From Acidobacteria bacterium UBA2990 (GTDB taxonomy: Bacteria; Acidobacteriota; Vicinamibacteria; Vicinamibacterales; UBA8438): a stretch of 64,000 nucleotides of DNA. Below the pieces are notes generated by a model. The model saw only the letters and a list, made by a program, of their open reading frames with translations, had not been told where the DNA came from and ran no database searches. This document shows, in pieces, positions 18,432 through 25,959 of the stretch. The stretch's first letter is position 1; each line of letters begins with the position of its first letter. Location of the stretch: contig DEAE01000005.1 of NCBI GenBank assembly GCA_002347025.1, forward strand, positions 5,739 through 69,738, read 5' to 3'. The translations under genes and the position numbers were made by a program.

Positions 18432-19700
18432 CTACTCTTGCCTCCTCAGGTCGAAGGCAACGATTTCTTTCCGGTCTCTGACGAAAAGTATGCCGTCAAC
18501 AAGAGTCGGAGGAGTCCAGGAGTTTGCGCTCATTACTGATTGTCGTGCATGTATTTGTAGGCCTTGATTAGAAATCGAAGCGATCGCAACATCTCCATCC
18601 TCATCAACGATTACCAATTTTTCGTCTGCGTAGAGCATGTGTGCTCTAGCGAATGCGCGATCTCGCCACTGCTCCTGCCCCGTTTCAGCGTCTAGTGCTG
18701 TCAAAAAGGCTGGTCCGAAATCGCCACTGCTGCCTAGAATCGTCGTTCCAAGTCGAAGAGCATTACTGAAATGCACGCGCATGCGATTGGTGGACCATTG
18801 TTCGTCTGGAGTGGTGCGACCGTCAATCTGGCTCAAATGTACCATTTGACTACCGCCGTTGTAGGCTGACGAAGCAAACAGCCGGTTGTCCTCTCCCCAG
18901 ACCGGCATGCTGATGTTGAGACCGAGTTCATTCTCGTGAGGGTGCCTCCAAAGGTGGCGGCCGCTCGCTGGATCGAGACCGACCAATGCCTGCTGGCCAA
19001 CAACCACTATTTGATCTTGTCCGTCGACGTTAATGAGAAGGGGGGAACCAGGAGCAACGGAAAATGCCGAACTCCTCCAGAGGACTGAGCCAGTATCTTG
19101 TTCAAAGGCGACGACGCCCTGGGCACTTCCACCAAGCGGCAGAATAACGGTTCCGCCAAAAGCGAGTGGGCTTGATGCAAAGGCGTTGTACTCTGACAGA
19201 TTGAATTGTTCAACGAGGTCTAGCGACCAGAGAAGGTTGCCGGTTTGTTTGTCGAGTGCGTCAAAGCGGCCCTCGATGCCTACAGCAAAGACCGAGTCAT
19301 TGACGACCAACGGAGTTGAATATGGTCCTGGGCCGGCGGCGTTCAACCAGATGTCGACATAGCCATTGTGTTCTAGTGGTGCTGTAGAAGCGTGGTGCCA
19401 CAGCGTATTGCCTGTGCCGGCATTGAGGGCCACTACAATTTCTGTGTCCCCATCTCGATACATCGTGAAGAGCATCCCACCGTCGACCACGATAGAGGAA
19501 TAGCCTTCACCGAGCAACCGGCTCCAGAGTCGTCTCGGACCATCAGTGGGCCAGTCCTTCGCTAGTGGAACGGATTCAATGTGAAAGTTTCGATTGGGTC
19601 CACCCAGCTGATTCCATTCTCCGGGCTCTTGGGCATGGATGACGATGGACCAGATGAGACAAGCGATGATGTTGAGTGTGAATGAATAATGTTTGGTCAT
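18432..19700 (-). CDS. Exported PQQ-binding-like beta-propeller protein
   Basis: A 422-residue protein with a Sec signal peptide (residues 1-23, ending 'VIHAQ'). The mature part opens 'WNQLGGPNRNF', the usual start of acidobacterial and planctomycetal PQQ-like proteins. It contains repeated propeller blades such as 'VVALNAGTGNTLWHH', 'FDALDKQTGNLLWSLD', 'VGLDPASGRHLWRHP' and 'LTALDAETGQEQWRD'. The 'AxxGxxxW' pattern is the tryptophan-docking repeat of quinoprotein dehydrogenases. The protein lacks obvious dehydrogenase catalytic motifs, so it may be a scaffold or sensor rather than an enzyme. It is convergent with the oligopeptidase gene. Confidence 0.85.
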   Translation of the reverse strand: MTKHYSFTLNIIACLIWSIVIHAQEPGEWNQLGGPNRNFHIESVPLAKDWPTDGPRRLWSRLLGEGYSSIVVDGGMLFTMYRDGDTEIVVALNAGTGNTLWHHASTAPLEHNGYVDIWLNAAGPGPYSTPLVVNDSVFAVGIEGRFDALDKQTGNLLWSLDLVEQFNLSEYNAFASSPLAFGGTVILPLGGSAQGVVAFEQDTGSVLWRSSAFSVAPGSPLLINVDGQDQIVVVGQQALVGLDPASGRHLWRHPHENELGLNISMPVWGEDNRLFASSAYNGGSQMVHLSQIDGRTTPDEQWSTNRMRVHFSNALRLGTTILGSSGDFGPAFLTALDAETGQEQWRDRAFARAHMLYADEKLVIVDEDGDVAIASISNQGLQIHARQSVMSANSWTPPTLVDGILFVRDRKEIVAFDLRRQE

Positions 19701-19790
19701 GATATGAAGTGGCTCTCTGCTATGGTACTTGAGTAGTGGTGTCGTCTAGTTGATTTTTGGTTGATCAATATCCGGGAATGGAGTCCTTGG

Positions 19791-20822
19791 ATGGAACGAC
19801 AAAATAGCGGAGCGTTGGCGCTGACGGTTGTAGCAGGGTTCGTGGGTCTGGCAACTCCAGTACTTGGGCAAACACAACAAAGTCTCTTTGAGACGTCGAC
19901 GTCGCTACGAACACCTTGGGGAGACCCGAATTTACAGGGGGTGTGGGACTATTGGACGTTCACTCCGTTGGAACGACCAGACCGTTTTTCGGATCTGGAC
20001 CAGTTGACTAGTGAGGAAGCTGCCGAAGTCGCGCAGCGTAGCAATGCCGAAGCGTTGGCGCGAGACGAGCCGCCTCCGCCTGGTCAGGTCGGTGCTTATA
20101 GTCAGGCAGTTTGGACAGACCGTGTACGAGCTACCGCGCTCACTCAGCCTTCATTGCTCATTGATCCTCCTAATGGCAAACTCCCAGCTCTGACGGCAGA
20201 CGCTGAGCGGCTGGCTAGGTCCCACAGAGAAAGGGGTGGATATCCGGTTCGGCTCCGGGTAGGTGGGTTGAACGAGGATGGGCCGGAGGCCAGAGGTGTG
20301 GCAGAGCGGTGTCTGCTAGGGTTTAGCACAGGACCACCTATGTTACCTGCTGGCTATAACAACAACGTGCAGATTTTTCAGACACCAGATTACGTAGTAT
20401 TACTACACGAGATGGTGCACGACGTCAGGGTGGTTCCGTTGGACGGACGTTACTCACTGCCAACGCATGTTCGCCAATGGCTGGGAAGCCCGCGTGGGCA
20501 TTGGGAAGGGGATACTTTGGTTGTTGAGACTACGAATTTTACAGATCGGACTGGTAGTTTCAGCACATCCTTTGAATCTTGGGGGTCTGGCGAGAACCTG
20601 CGGCTTATCGAGCGTTTCACACGAGTGAATGAGGATACCCTAGTCTACGAGTTCACCGTCGATGATCCGGACATTTGGGTGACGGCTTTTACAGGCCGGT
20701 TTCCAATGAACCGCGGAGTTGCTCCTCTTTACGAGTATGCTTGTCATGAGGGGAACTATGGCATGTTCAATATGCTGAGTGGTGCCCGAGCAAAGGAGCG
20801 TGCCGCGGTAGATCAGCCTTAG
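19791..20822 (+). CDS. Secreted protein of unknown function, 'GDPNLQGVWDY' family
   Basis: From the ATG at 19791 (GGAG seven bases upstream) this is 343 residues with a signal peptide cleaving near 'VLGQ'. The mature part begins 'LRTPWGDPNLQGVWDYW'. The C-terminal half has a lipocalin- or beta-barrel-like run: 'WLGSPRGHWEGDTLVVETTNF', 'ENLRLIERFTRVNEDTLVYEFTVDDP' and the ending 'YEYACHEGNYGMFNMLSGAR'. I recognise this as a family very common and multicopy in Acidobacteriota genomes but know of no assigned function. An earlier TTG at 19761 is in frame but less likely. It sits between two PQQ-like propeller genes. Confidence 0.8.
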   Translation: MERQNSGALALTVVAGFVGLATPVLGQTQQSLFETSTSLRTPWGDPNLQGVWDYWTFTPLERPDRFSDLDQLTSEEAAEVAQRSNAEALARDEPPPPGQVGAYSQAVWTDRVRATALTQPSLLIDPPNGKLPALTADAERLARSHRERGGYPVRLRVGGLNEDGPEARGVAERCLLGFSTGPPMLPAGYNNNVQIFQTPDYVVLLHEMVHDVRVVPLDGRYSLPTHVRQWLGSPRGHWEGDTLVVETTNFTDRTGSFSTSFESWGSGENLRLIERFTRVNEDTLVYEFTVDDPDIWVTAFTGRFPMNRGVAPLYEYACHEGNYGMFNMLSGARAKERAAVDQP

Positions 20823-20945
20823 TCATAACTGTTTTGTGGTGGCTGGGAATGGCGTCTCATGCTGTTTGGGAGGGCCTGCTTGCAGTCCGGAAGCGTTATC
20901 AAACTCAGTTGCATATCTAAAATGTTTTCAAGAAGAGGGCTGACC

Positions 20946-22274
20946 ATGATGCAGCGGCAGGTATGGAATAGTAGTCAATATGTTCTGGCTAGTACTCGCT
21001 TCAGTGCATGGCCTGCCTTGGTAGCATTTATCGTGATGGCGTTTCCGGCCCAGGCTCCTGCAGGGGAGAACTGGCCACACTGGCGTGGTCCGGCAGGGAA
21101 TGGAGTCGCTACGGAAACAAATCTGCCTACGACCTGGGGAGTTGACACCAATGTGTCATGGAAGGTGGAGATGCCTGCTTGGACCGGATCGACGCCGATT
21201 ATTTGGCGTGACCATGTGTTTCTGAATGTTGCTGATGGAACCAACATCAGTTTGTGGTGTCTCGACCGTGCCAACGGCGCTGTTCGTTGGACTAGACAGT
21301 TGAGTGATGGCGACAGACGCGCTCGCAAACAGAACATGTCTTCACCATCGCCTGTAACAAACGGTGAGCACGTTTATGTCATGACTGGTACAGGCGTACT
21401 GACTGCGTTCGACTTTGAGGGACGGCAGCTATGGATGCGGGATATACAGGCATCCTATGGGGCATTCGGATTGAACTGGGGCTATGCTTCGTCGCCCCTC
21501 TTGGTTGACGATGGGATCTATGTTCAGGTGGTCCACGGTATGCGGACTGATGACCCGTCATATCTACTCCGGATCGATCAACAGTCTGGTGAGACGGTGT
21601 GGCGAGTGGAGCGTCCTTCTGATGCCCGCCGTGAGTCGCCAGATTCATACACCACGCCAGCACTGCTTTCGTATGAAGCAACTCGTGAACTAATTATCAC
21701 AGGTGGTGATGTGGTTACCGGGCATTCACTGGATACCGGTGAAGAACTTTGGCGGGCAGACGGTTTAAACCCTGATGACAATGGGGCTTATCGCATCATA
21801 GCGTCTCCGGTTGTGTATGGTGGGATGATATACGCACCCACTCGGGTTCGTCCTCTGTTGGCGCTTAGGGCTGGGGGCCGTGGCGATATTACGACCTCGC
21901 ATTTAGTCTGGAAGACCGACTATGGACCAGATGTTCCAACACCAGTCACCGATGGTACTTTTTTTTATGTGGTCAACGATCAAGGCATAGTGTGGGTGTT
22001 CGATGCGCAGACTGGCGAAGAGATTTATGGTAGACAAAGGCTTCGACCAGGAACCTACAGTGCCTCACCAATACTTGCTGATGGAAAGATCTACATTACC
22101 AACGAAGCTGGCTTGACTAGCGTTTTTAGAGCAGGACCCCAGTTCGAACTGCTTGCTGAAAATGACCTTGAGGACTATGTTCTCAGCTCAATCGCGGTTT
22201 CCCAAGGTCAGCTGTTTCTGCGGACTACAACCTATCTCTACGCGATTGGGGAGCATAATCCCACAGCTAATTGA
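20946..22274 (+). CDS. Exported PQQ-binding-like beta-propeller protein
   Basis: I choose the ATG at 20946, which has AGAGGG just upstream, over earlier in-frame starts; the protein is then about 442 residues with a signal peptide ending near 'APAGE'. The mature part starts 'NWPHWRGPAGNGVATETNLPT', a phrase typical of PQQ-like proteins in Acidobacteriota and Planctomycetota. Blades include 'LWCLDRANGAVRWTRQ', 'LLRIDQQSGETVWRV', 'GHSLDTGEELWRA' and 'VWVFDAQTGEEIYGR'. It is probably periplasmic. It shares its last eight bases with the convergent FetB-like gene. Confidence 0.84.
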   Translation: MMQRQVWNSSQYVLASTRFSAWPALVAFIVMAFPAQAPAGENWPHWRGPAGNGVATETNLPTTWGVDTNVSWKVEMPAWTGSTPIIWRDHVFLNVADGTNISLWCLDRANGAVRWTRQLSDGDRRARKQNMSSPSPVTNGEHVYVMTGTGVLTAFDFEGRQLWMRDIQASYGAFGLNWGYASSPLLVDDGIYVQVVHGMRTDDPSYLLRIDQQSGETVWRVERPSDARRESPDSYTTPALLSYEATRELIITGGDVVTGHSLDTGEELWRADGLNPDDNGAYRIIASPVVYGGMIYAPTRVRPLLALRAGGRGDITTSHLVWKTDYGPDVPTPVTDGTFFYVVNDQGIVWVFDAQTGEEIYGRQRLRPGTYSASPILADGKIYITNEAGLTSVFRAGPQFELLAENDLEDYVLSSIAVSQGQLFLRTTTYLYAIGEHNPTAN

Positions 22275-22995
22275 TAGTCGAGGAGGAATATTCAGACGTT
22301 CTTCGCTGTAGCATCAGGTAGCAGCTTGTAGCAAGACCAGCGGACCCGAAGATCATGCACATGACGAGAATTTGGTACCGCACGGCGATGAGCGGTGTGA
22401 CTCCAGACAGTATCTGGCCCGTCATCATTCCGGGCAGGGAGACCAGTCCGACAGCGAGTAGTGAGTTCGTCATCGGAATCAGTGCTGTATTCATTGCAGC
22501 GCTTCGGGCTTGCTGGTAGCTTGATCCACGGTGCCGTTCAGTCGAGAACCGTTCGGCAGCTAGGCTGACGGTGTTCATAGAGTTGGCGAATATGATCCCG
22601 GCCAGAGGGATGACCACGCCGATTTCATGCCAGCGCTCTAAGTCGAGTATCCCTTGTGTTGCTATACCAAGTACGGTTAATGCACCAAGGCTGATTGAAA
22701 TCAGCGCCTTCGGATAGTGGTTTGTTCGGTCCTTGCCTAAAGGGCGCAGGGCGATCCATCCTGCTATGGCCAACATCATGCCTAAGAATGTGAGAGTAAC
22801 TAGCGCTTGTTCGGAACCGAAAATAAAGGTGAGAAAGTAACCTACTACTAAGAGTTGACTAACCATGCGGAGTATCGCTACTAGCGCGGTGCGGAGGCCA
22901 AGCGACCAAGTATGAATAATCAAAAGTACCGCGGCAACTGGAATGAAAGCTAGAGCGAGGCGAGCAATCGGAATAATGTCTACGCTATCGGTCAT
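22267..22995 (-). CDS. fetB: UPF0014/FetB family ABC permease
   Basis: A 242-residue membrane protein with about seven helices. It carries the UPF0014 signature 'IPLAGIIFANSMNTVSLAAERF' region (near residues 128-149) and 'LLAVGLVSLPGMMTGQIL' near the C-terminus. FetB is the membrane half of the FetAB system that helps export iron or protects against peroxide stress in E. coli; plant ALS3/STAR2 relatives act with aluminium. The partner ATPase FetA is normally adjacent but is absent here, so it must be encoded elsewhere or the protein works with another ATPase. The 3' end overlaps the convergent propeller gene by eight bases. Confidence 0.85.
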   Translation of the reverse strand: MTDSVDIIPIARLALAFIPVAAVLLIIHTWSLGLRTALVAILRMVSQLLVVGYFLTFIFGSEQALVTLTFLGMMLAIAGWIALRPLGKDRTNHYPKALISISLGALTVLGIATQGILDLERWHEIGVVIPLAGIIFANSMNTVSLAAERFSTERHRGSSYQQARSAAMNTALIPMTNSLLAVGLVSLPGMMTGQILSGVTPLIAVRYQILVMCMIFGSAGLATSCYLMLQRRTSEYSSSTIN

Positions 22996-23097
22996 GGTTT
23001 AGAGGGGGTGAAAGGTTCAACCACCGGCTACCGCTTTTGTTGGTGGGTCAGCCTGCTCTATATTAAGTGAGGAATTGGCTGTCGATGTAGCCTTGAA

Positions 23098-23370
23098 CTA
23101 GGAATAGTCGCCTGGTAAGGCCGATTCGCCGATACGCAGGGTGCCCTTATCTGCTTGAGATAGGAGGTCACGAGCGGTTTCGGCAAGTGTAGTTGGAACT
23201 ATTACTTCAGCGGCACCGATGCCGTCGATGGTGATGCCGTGAGTAACACGAAGCGTCTCGCCGCGGAGCCTACAAGGGATACCGTGCGCTTCAAGGAACG
23301 CTTTGACTTGGGCTTCTACAAATTGGCCCTGGACAGTCGAGATGACCACGTAATTGCTATCGGTATTCAT
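23098..23370 (-). CDS. DUF2007 domain-containing protein
   Basis: A 90-residue protein of the DUF2007 ('putative signal transducing protein') type. It begins with the beta strand 'YVVISTVQGQFVEAQVKAFLEAHGIPCRL' and later has 'AEVIVPTTLAETARDLL', the ferredoxin-like pattern of this family. GGAGA lies seven bases before the ATG. The domain often sits at the tail of other proteins and is thought to bind something, but the role is unproven. It is co-directional with fetB, 102 bases upstream of it. Confidence 0.75.
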   Translation of the reverse strand: MNTDSNYVVISTVQGQFVEAQVKAFLEAHGIPCRLRGETLRVTHGITIDGIGAAEVIVPTTLAETARDLLSQADKGTLRIGESALPGDYS

Positions 23371-23759
23371 GCTCTTATCTCCATTGTGATGTCAAAGTAG
23401 AACCTTTGCGAGGTGCATAGGCACTGCCGATAAACCGGCATTAAGAGAAAGTATCCGCAGTCAGACTGGTACTTAGAATTACGAGTAATACGCATACCTC
23501 ACCTTGGTCGCATCGCACGAGTAGTTGTGTCTGTCTGCGTGGGTTTGTAGATACTTGCTTTGGTCACAAACCGCCCAGACAGGGGGCGCCCATAATGATT
23601 GGAAGGCGCCCACTGTAAGGGGTGTACTTCGGCCTCTTGTAACCTTTTGTGCTAGCTCGGTCTTTTGTTCGTACACTGGGACGACGGTTATCGGTTTTGG
23701 TACACTCAACCCGTCATGGTTTCTAGGTCGTAAACAAGGTTGTCAACTGAGTTTCCGTC
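23371..23759. other. Non-coding stretch with a GC-rich hairpin
   Basis: No convincing gene is seen in these 389 bases. Short open frames on both strands have no ribosome binding site and no recognisable sequence. The one structured element is an inverted repeat, GGGCGCC at 23584-23590 and GGCGCCC at 23605-23611, with a 14-base loop and no T-run on either strand. It lies downstream of the NIPSNAP gene on the minus strand, so a factor-dependent terminator or a regulatory RNA element are both possible. No tRNA-like cloverleaf was found. Confidence 0.4.
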
Positions 23760-24179
23760 TTACCGCAAAGGTGAGTAATCAGTTGCTTCCATGAAGACAC
23801 TCTCGACCTGGACACGTCCTACTCCTGAAGCCTGAGCTACCCCTGGCCATTCGGCATCTTCACGAAATCCTCCCCAATTTTCTTGGGCTGCTTCGCGGCT
23901 GTCATGCGCGATGATGTAAACGAGTGTATTGGGAGTATCCTGGGGGACCCAGTAGCCGATGTTTTCCATGTTATGACGATCGAAGATCCTCATCGTGTGA
24001 TCCCGGAACCGGGCATTGAGGTTGGGGAGCTTTCCGTCCGCTGTGGTGTAGGTTCTGAGTTCGAAGACTTTGTTACCTTGGGCTTGAACATCGTTTGGCC
24101 CAAAGAAGGTCCCAGTGCTGAAACCGGCCAGAAAGATTAGGATGGCAAATAGGGCGAAATAATTTGTGCGGCTAGTCAT
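23760..24179 (-). CDS. Exported NIPSNAP family protein
   Basis: A 139-residue protein with a signal peptide (residues 1-33, ending 'DVQAQG'), followed by a NIPSNAP domain starting 'VFELRTYTTADGKLPNLNARFRDHT' and containing 'ENIGYWVPQDTPNTLVYIIAHDSREAA'. This ferredoxin-like dimeric fold is widespread, but its bacterial role is unknown. The same single-domain exported form is frequent in Acidobacteriota. Its ATG overlaps the stop of the upstream Nudix gene by four bases, so the two are co-translated. Confidence 0.85.
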   Translation of the reverse strand: MTSRTNYFALFAILIFLAGFSTGTFFGPNDVQAQGNKVFELRTYTTADGKLPNLNARFRDHTMRIFDRHNMENIGYWVPQDTPNTLVYIIAHDSREAAQENWGGFREDAEWPGVAQASGVGRVQVESVFMEATDYSPLR

Positions 24180-24610
24180 GATGTCTCCTTGGTTATGTTG
24201 AGGCAGTTCAGTGCCCGTCTGAAGACTGATGAGACGGGACGACCATCAAGTAATTTCGCTGCCCGGCGTGCAGTCGTCCACCTCCGCTGTCGTATGTGTT
24301 GCTCGTCCCACTGATGGTCTACGCTGTCGACTTCCAGCAGAAAAGCAGCGACGGTGAGTTTACGGCTCTGTTTGACGATGTCATAGTAACCGACAGGGTT
24401 GTCAAATACACGCCCATGAATACCAGCTTCCTCTTGGGCTTCGCGTATAGCGGTTGCCGAGGCGGTGTCACCAGGGTCAATGAAGCCCTTTGGGATGGTC
24501 CAGCGACCAGAGTTCACTGTCGTGATGAGACAAATTTCGATCTTGTCTTTCCGATGCCTGAAGGGAATTGCTGCGGCCTGTTCCACAGAGCGTGATCCGA
24601 TCAATTCCAT
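24176..24610 (-). CDS. Nudix hydrolase (DIPP-like)
   Basis: A 144-residue Nudix protein. The box reads 'GFIDPGDTASATAIREAQEEAGI' (about residues 42-64), matching G-x5-E-x7-REUxEExGU except that the first Glu is Asp. The three catalytic-helix acidic residues are intact. 'RWTIPKGF' just before the box resembles diadenosine or diphosphoinositol polyphosphate hydrolases. It would hydrolyse a nucleoside-diphosphate-linked compound; the substrate is unknown. It overlaps the exported NIPSNAP gene downstream. Confidence 0.82.
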   Translation of the reverse strand: MELIGSRSVEQAAAIPFRHRKDKIEICLITTVNSGRWTIPKGFIDPGDTASATAIREAQEEAGIHGRVFDNPVGYYDIVKQSRKLTVAAFLLEVDSVDHQWDEQHIRQRRWTTARRAAKLLDGRPVSSVFRRALNCLNITKETS

Positions 24611-24875
24611 GCTTTTTTGAGTCGAGGGACATCTCCATCTTGAGATCGCGTGTCGCCAATAGAAGACCTAAACGGCCCCAGAGTGTTTAGGAGACAACAC
24701 TCACATGAGAGTAGTTCAGGCTAGCCGGTTGGACTCTTGAGGTGCTGATGCCCTTGGCATCAGGCCCACTACGCCACCCAGAGAGTCTGCCTGGCATTTC
24801 TTTGCCGCTAGCACCCAACCAGAATTGATCGGCGTGCGATGTGAAGACCACATCTTCAACGTATGCCGAACTCGG
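24611..24875. other. Non-coding stretch with two short hairpins
   Basis: Between the Nudix gene and the DUF411/CopG-like gene there are 265 bases without a supported gene. Two perfect inverted repeats stand out: GAGTGTT at 24681-24687 with AACACTC at 24696-24702 (8-base loop), and CTGATGCC at 24745-24752 with GGCATCAG at 24756-24763 (3-base loop). Neither is followed by a T-run on the minus strand, so they are at best weak or factor-dependent terminators. Confidence 0.35.
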
Positions 24876-25322
24876 TCAAGGCTTGTGTACGTTGAAGATT
24901 GCCATCTCGCCCTCGTCATCGAATGACACTACTGGGAACTCCTGAGGGTTGGGTCCTTCCATCCCAGGGGAACCTTGAGGCATACCAGGCACTGAAATAC
25001 CAGCTACTTCAGGTCGCTCGTCCAACAACCGACGGATGTCCTCAGCTGGGACGTGTCCTTCGATCACATAGCCGTCGACAAGGCCTGTGTGGCAGGAAAA
25101 CAGGCGGTTTGGTACCCCGTTCTCTGTCTTGATTTGTGTCACGTCATGTACGTCAGTTGTTTCCACGGTGAAGCCTGCGTCTTTGAGATGTGAGACCCAT
25201 CCCATGCAACATCCTCAAGTCGGTGATTTATAAACCTGGACTACCGGCTGTTGGGTCTTTACGGTTGTCAGTGATCCGACTCCGACTAGGATTGCAAAAC
25301 AGAGAGAAAGCAACGTACGCAT
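24876..25322 (-). CDS. DUF411/CopG-like periplasmic thioredoxin-fold protein, candidate selenoprotein (TGA-encoded residue 36)
   Basis: Read through an in-frame TGA at 25215-25217, this is 148 residues starting at ATG 25322, with AAGGAGA six bases upstream. It has a signal peptide (residues 2-21), then 'VVQVYKSPT', the TGA at position 36, and 'GCCMGWVSHLKDAGF'. Known DUF411 proteins have Cys-Gly-Cys-Cys at this site, so TGA replaces exactly the first Cys. Downstream family marks are complete: 'NGVPNRLFSCHTGLVDGYVIEGHVPAEDIRRLL' and 'ISVPGMPQGSPGMEG'. CopG of Pseudomonas aeruginosa, from this family, is a periplasmic copper protein using these cysteines. A start at ATG 25205 would remove the leader, the strand before the motif and the first motif residue. 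Alternatives are a nonsense mutation or a base error. No selenocysteine machinery is in the window. Confidence 0.78.
25184..25217 (-). promoter_or_regulatory. Candidate bacterial SECIS element after the in-frame TGA
   Basis: On the mRNA the TGA and the next 31 bases fold into a stem-loop. TGA pairs with TCA, one G bulges, GATGT pairs with ACATC, TGCAT forms a 5' bulge, and GGGA pairs with TCTC around the tetraloop TGGG. The apical loop begins 16 bases after the TGA and has G in its second position. This fits the known bacterial SECIS rules (loop roughly 16-37 bases downstream, G in the first two loop bases, upper stem of at least four pairs). The upper stem includes one G-U pair, so stability is modest. 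Confidence 0.55.
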
Positions 25323-25379
25323 ACAAGTCTCCTTCACGAGACGAAAAAGTACCGTGTAAAATTCGACCCAGCCTACAGG

Positions 25380-25949
25380 CTACTCTCTGGCAGGCTGATT
25401 AGCAAGCCATCTTAGAGCAGGTAGTCCATCGATGCTTTGGCTGTTGTTTGTGTGTTGGTACAAACGTAACCCTGCGTCGCCTTTCTTATAGCTCCAAGCA
25501 GGTAGCTGGGGTCGGTGTTTCACAAACTGGTACTCGGGTATTCCGAATCCACAAGAGTCCGACATACGCTGGACATCGATGCAAATAATAGCCCGTCCTT
25601 CAGGACCGACTGGGAAGTGCTGGCGTAAATCTGTCCAAGTCCTGTCTGGTGGCTCTACTGCGTGTCCCAGTCCGTGTAGGCGGACGATTCTTGGCGAACC
25701 CTCGAAAGCACAGAACATTATGATAATGCGGCCGTTTTCTCGGAGGTGGGCGACGGTTTCCGCACCGCTACCAACATGATCAAGATAGGCAACTTGGCTG
25801 GAGCCCAGCACTCGGAATGTGTCGAGTCCTTTGGGTGAAAGATTTAAATGTCCCGAGTTTCCCAATGGTGCCGTCGCCACAAAAAAGAGGTGTTGCTTCT
25901 CGATAAAATTTCGTAGAAAACCGTCAAGTGTCTGGTATTGCTTGCCCAT
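25380..25949 (-). CDS. Pyridoxamine 5'-phosphate oxidase family (FMN-binding) protein
   Basis: A 189-residue protein of the PNPOx-like split-barrel type. It opens 'FIEKQHLFFVATAPLGNSGHLNLSPKGLDTFRVL' and continues 'AYLDHVGSGAETVAHLRENGRIIIMFCAFEGSPRIVRLHGLG'. These match the flavin- or F420-binding subfamily found in many soil and marine bacteria, not the true PdxH. It is probably cytosolic, binds FMN and reduces or protects small molecules; the substrate is unknown. AAAGGA precedes the ATG. It starts ten bases after the acyltransferase gene ends, on the same strand, so the two are likely co-transcribed. Confidence 0.83.
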   Translation of the reverse strand: MGKQYQTLDGFLRNFIEKQHLFFVATAPLGNSGHLNLSPKGLDTFRVLGSSQVAYLDHVGSGAETVAHLRENGRIIIMFCAFEGSPRIVRLHGLGHAVEPPDRTWTDLRQHFPVGPEGRAIICIDVQRMSDSCGFGIPEYQFVKHRPQLPAWSYKKGDAGLRLYQHTNNSQSIDGLPALRWLANQPARE

Positions 25950-25959
25950 CCTTAGTCCT

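Noticed and set aside
23584..23611. GC-rich hairpin as a rho-independent terminator
   Set aside because: No T-run follows on either strand, so I list it only as a hairpin.
24876..25205. DUF411 protein starting at ATG 25205
   Set aside because: This truncated frame lacks the signal peptide and the first Cys of the motif, though a weak GAGG precedes it. The upstream frame has a better ribosome binding site and conserved residues, so I prefer the read-through form.
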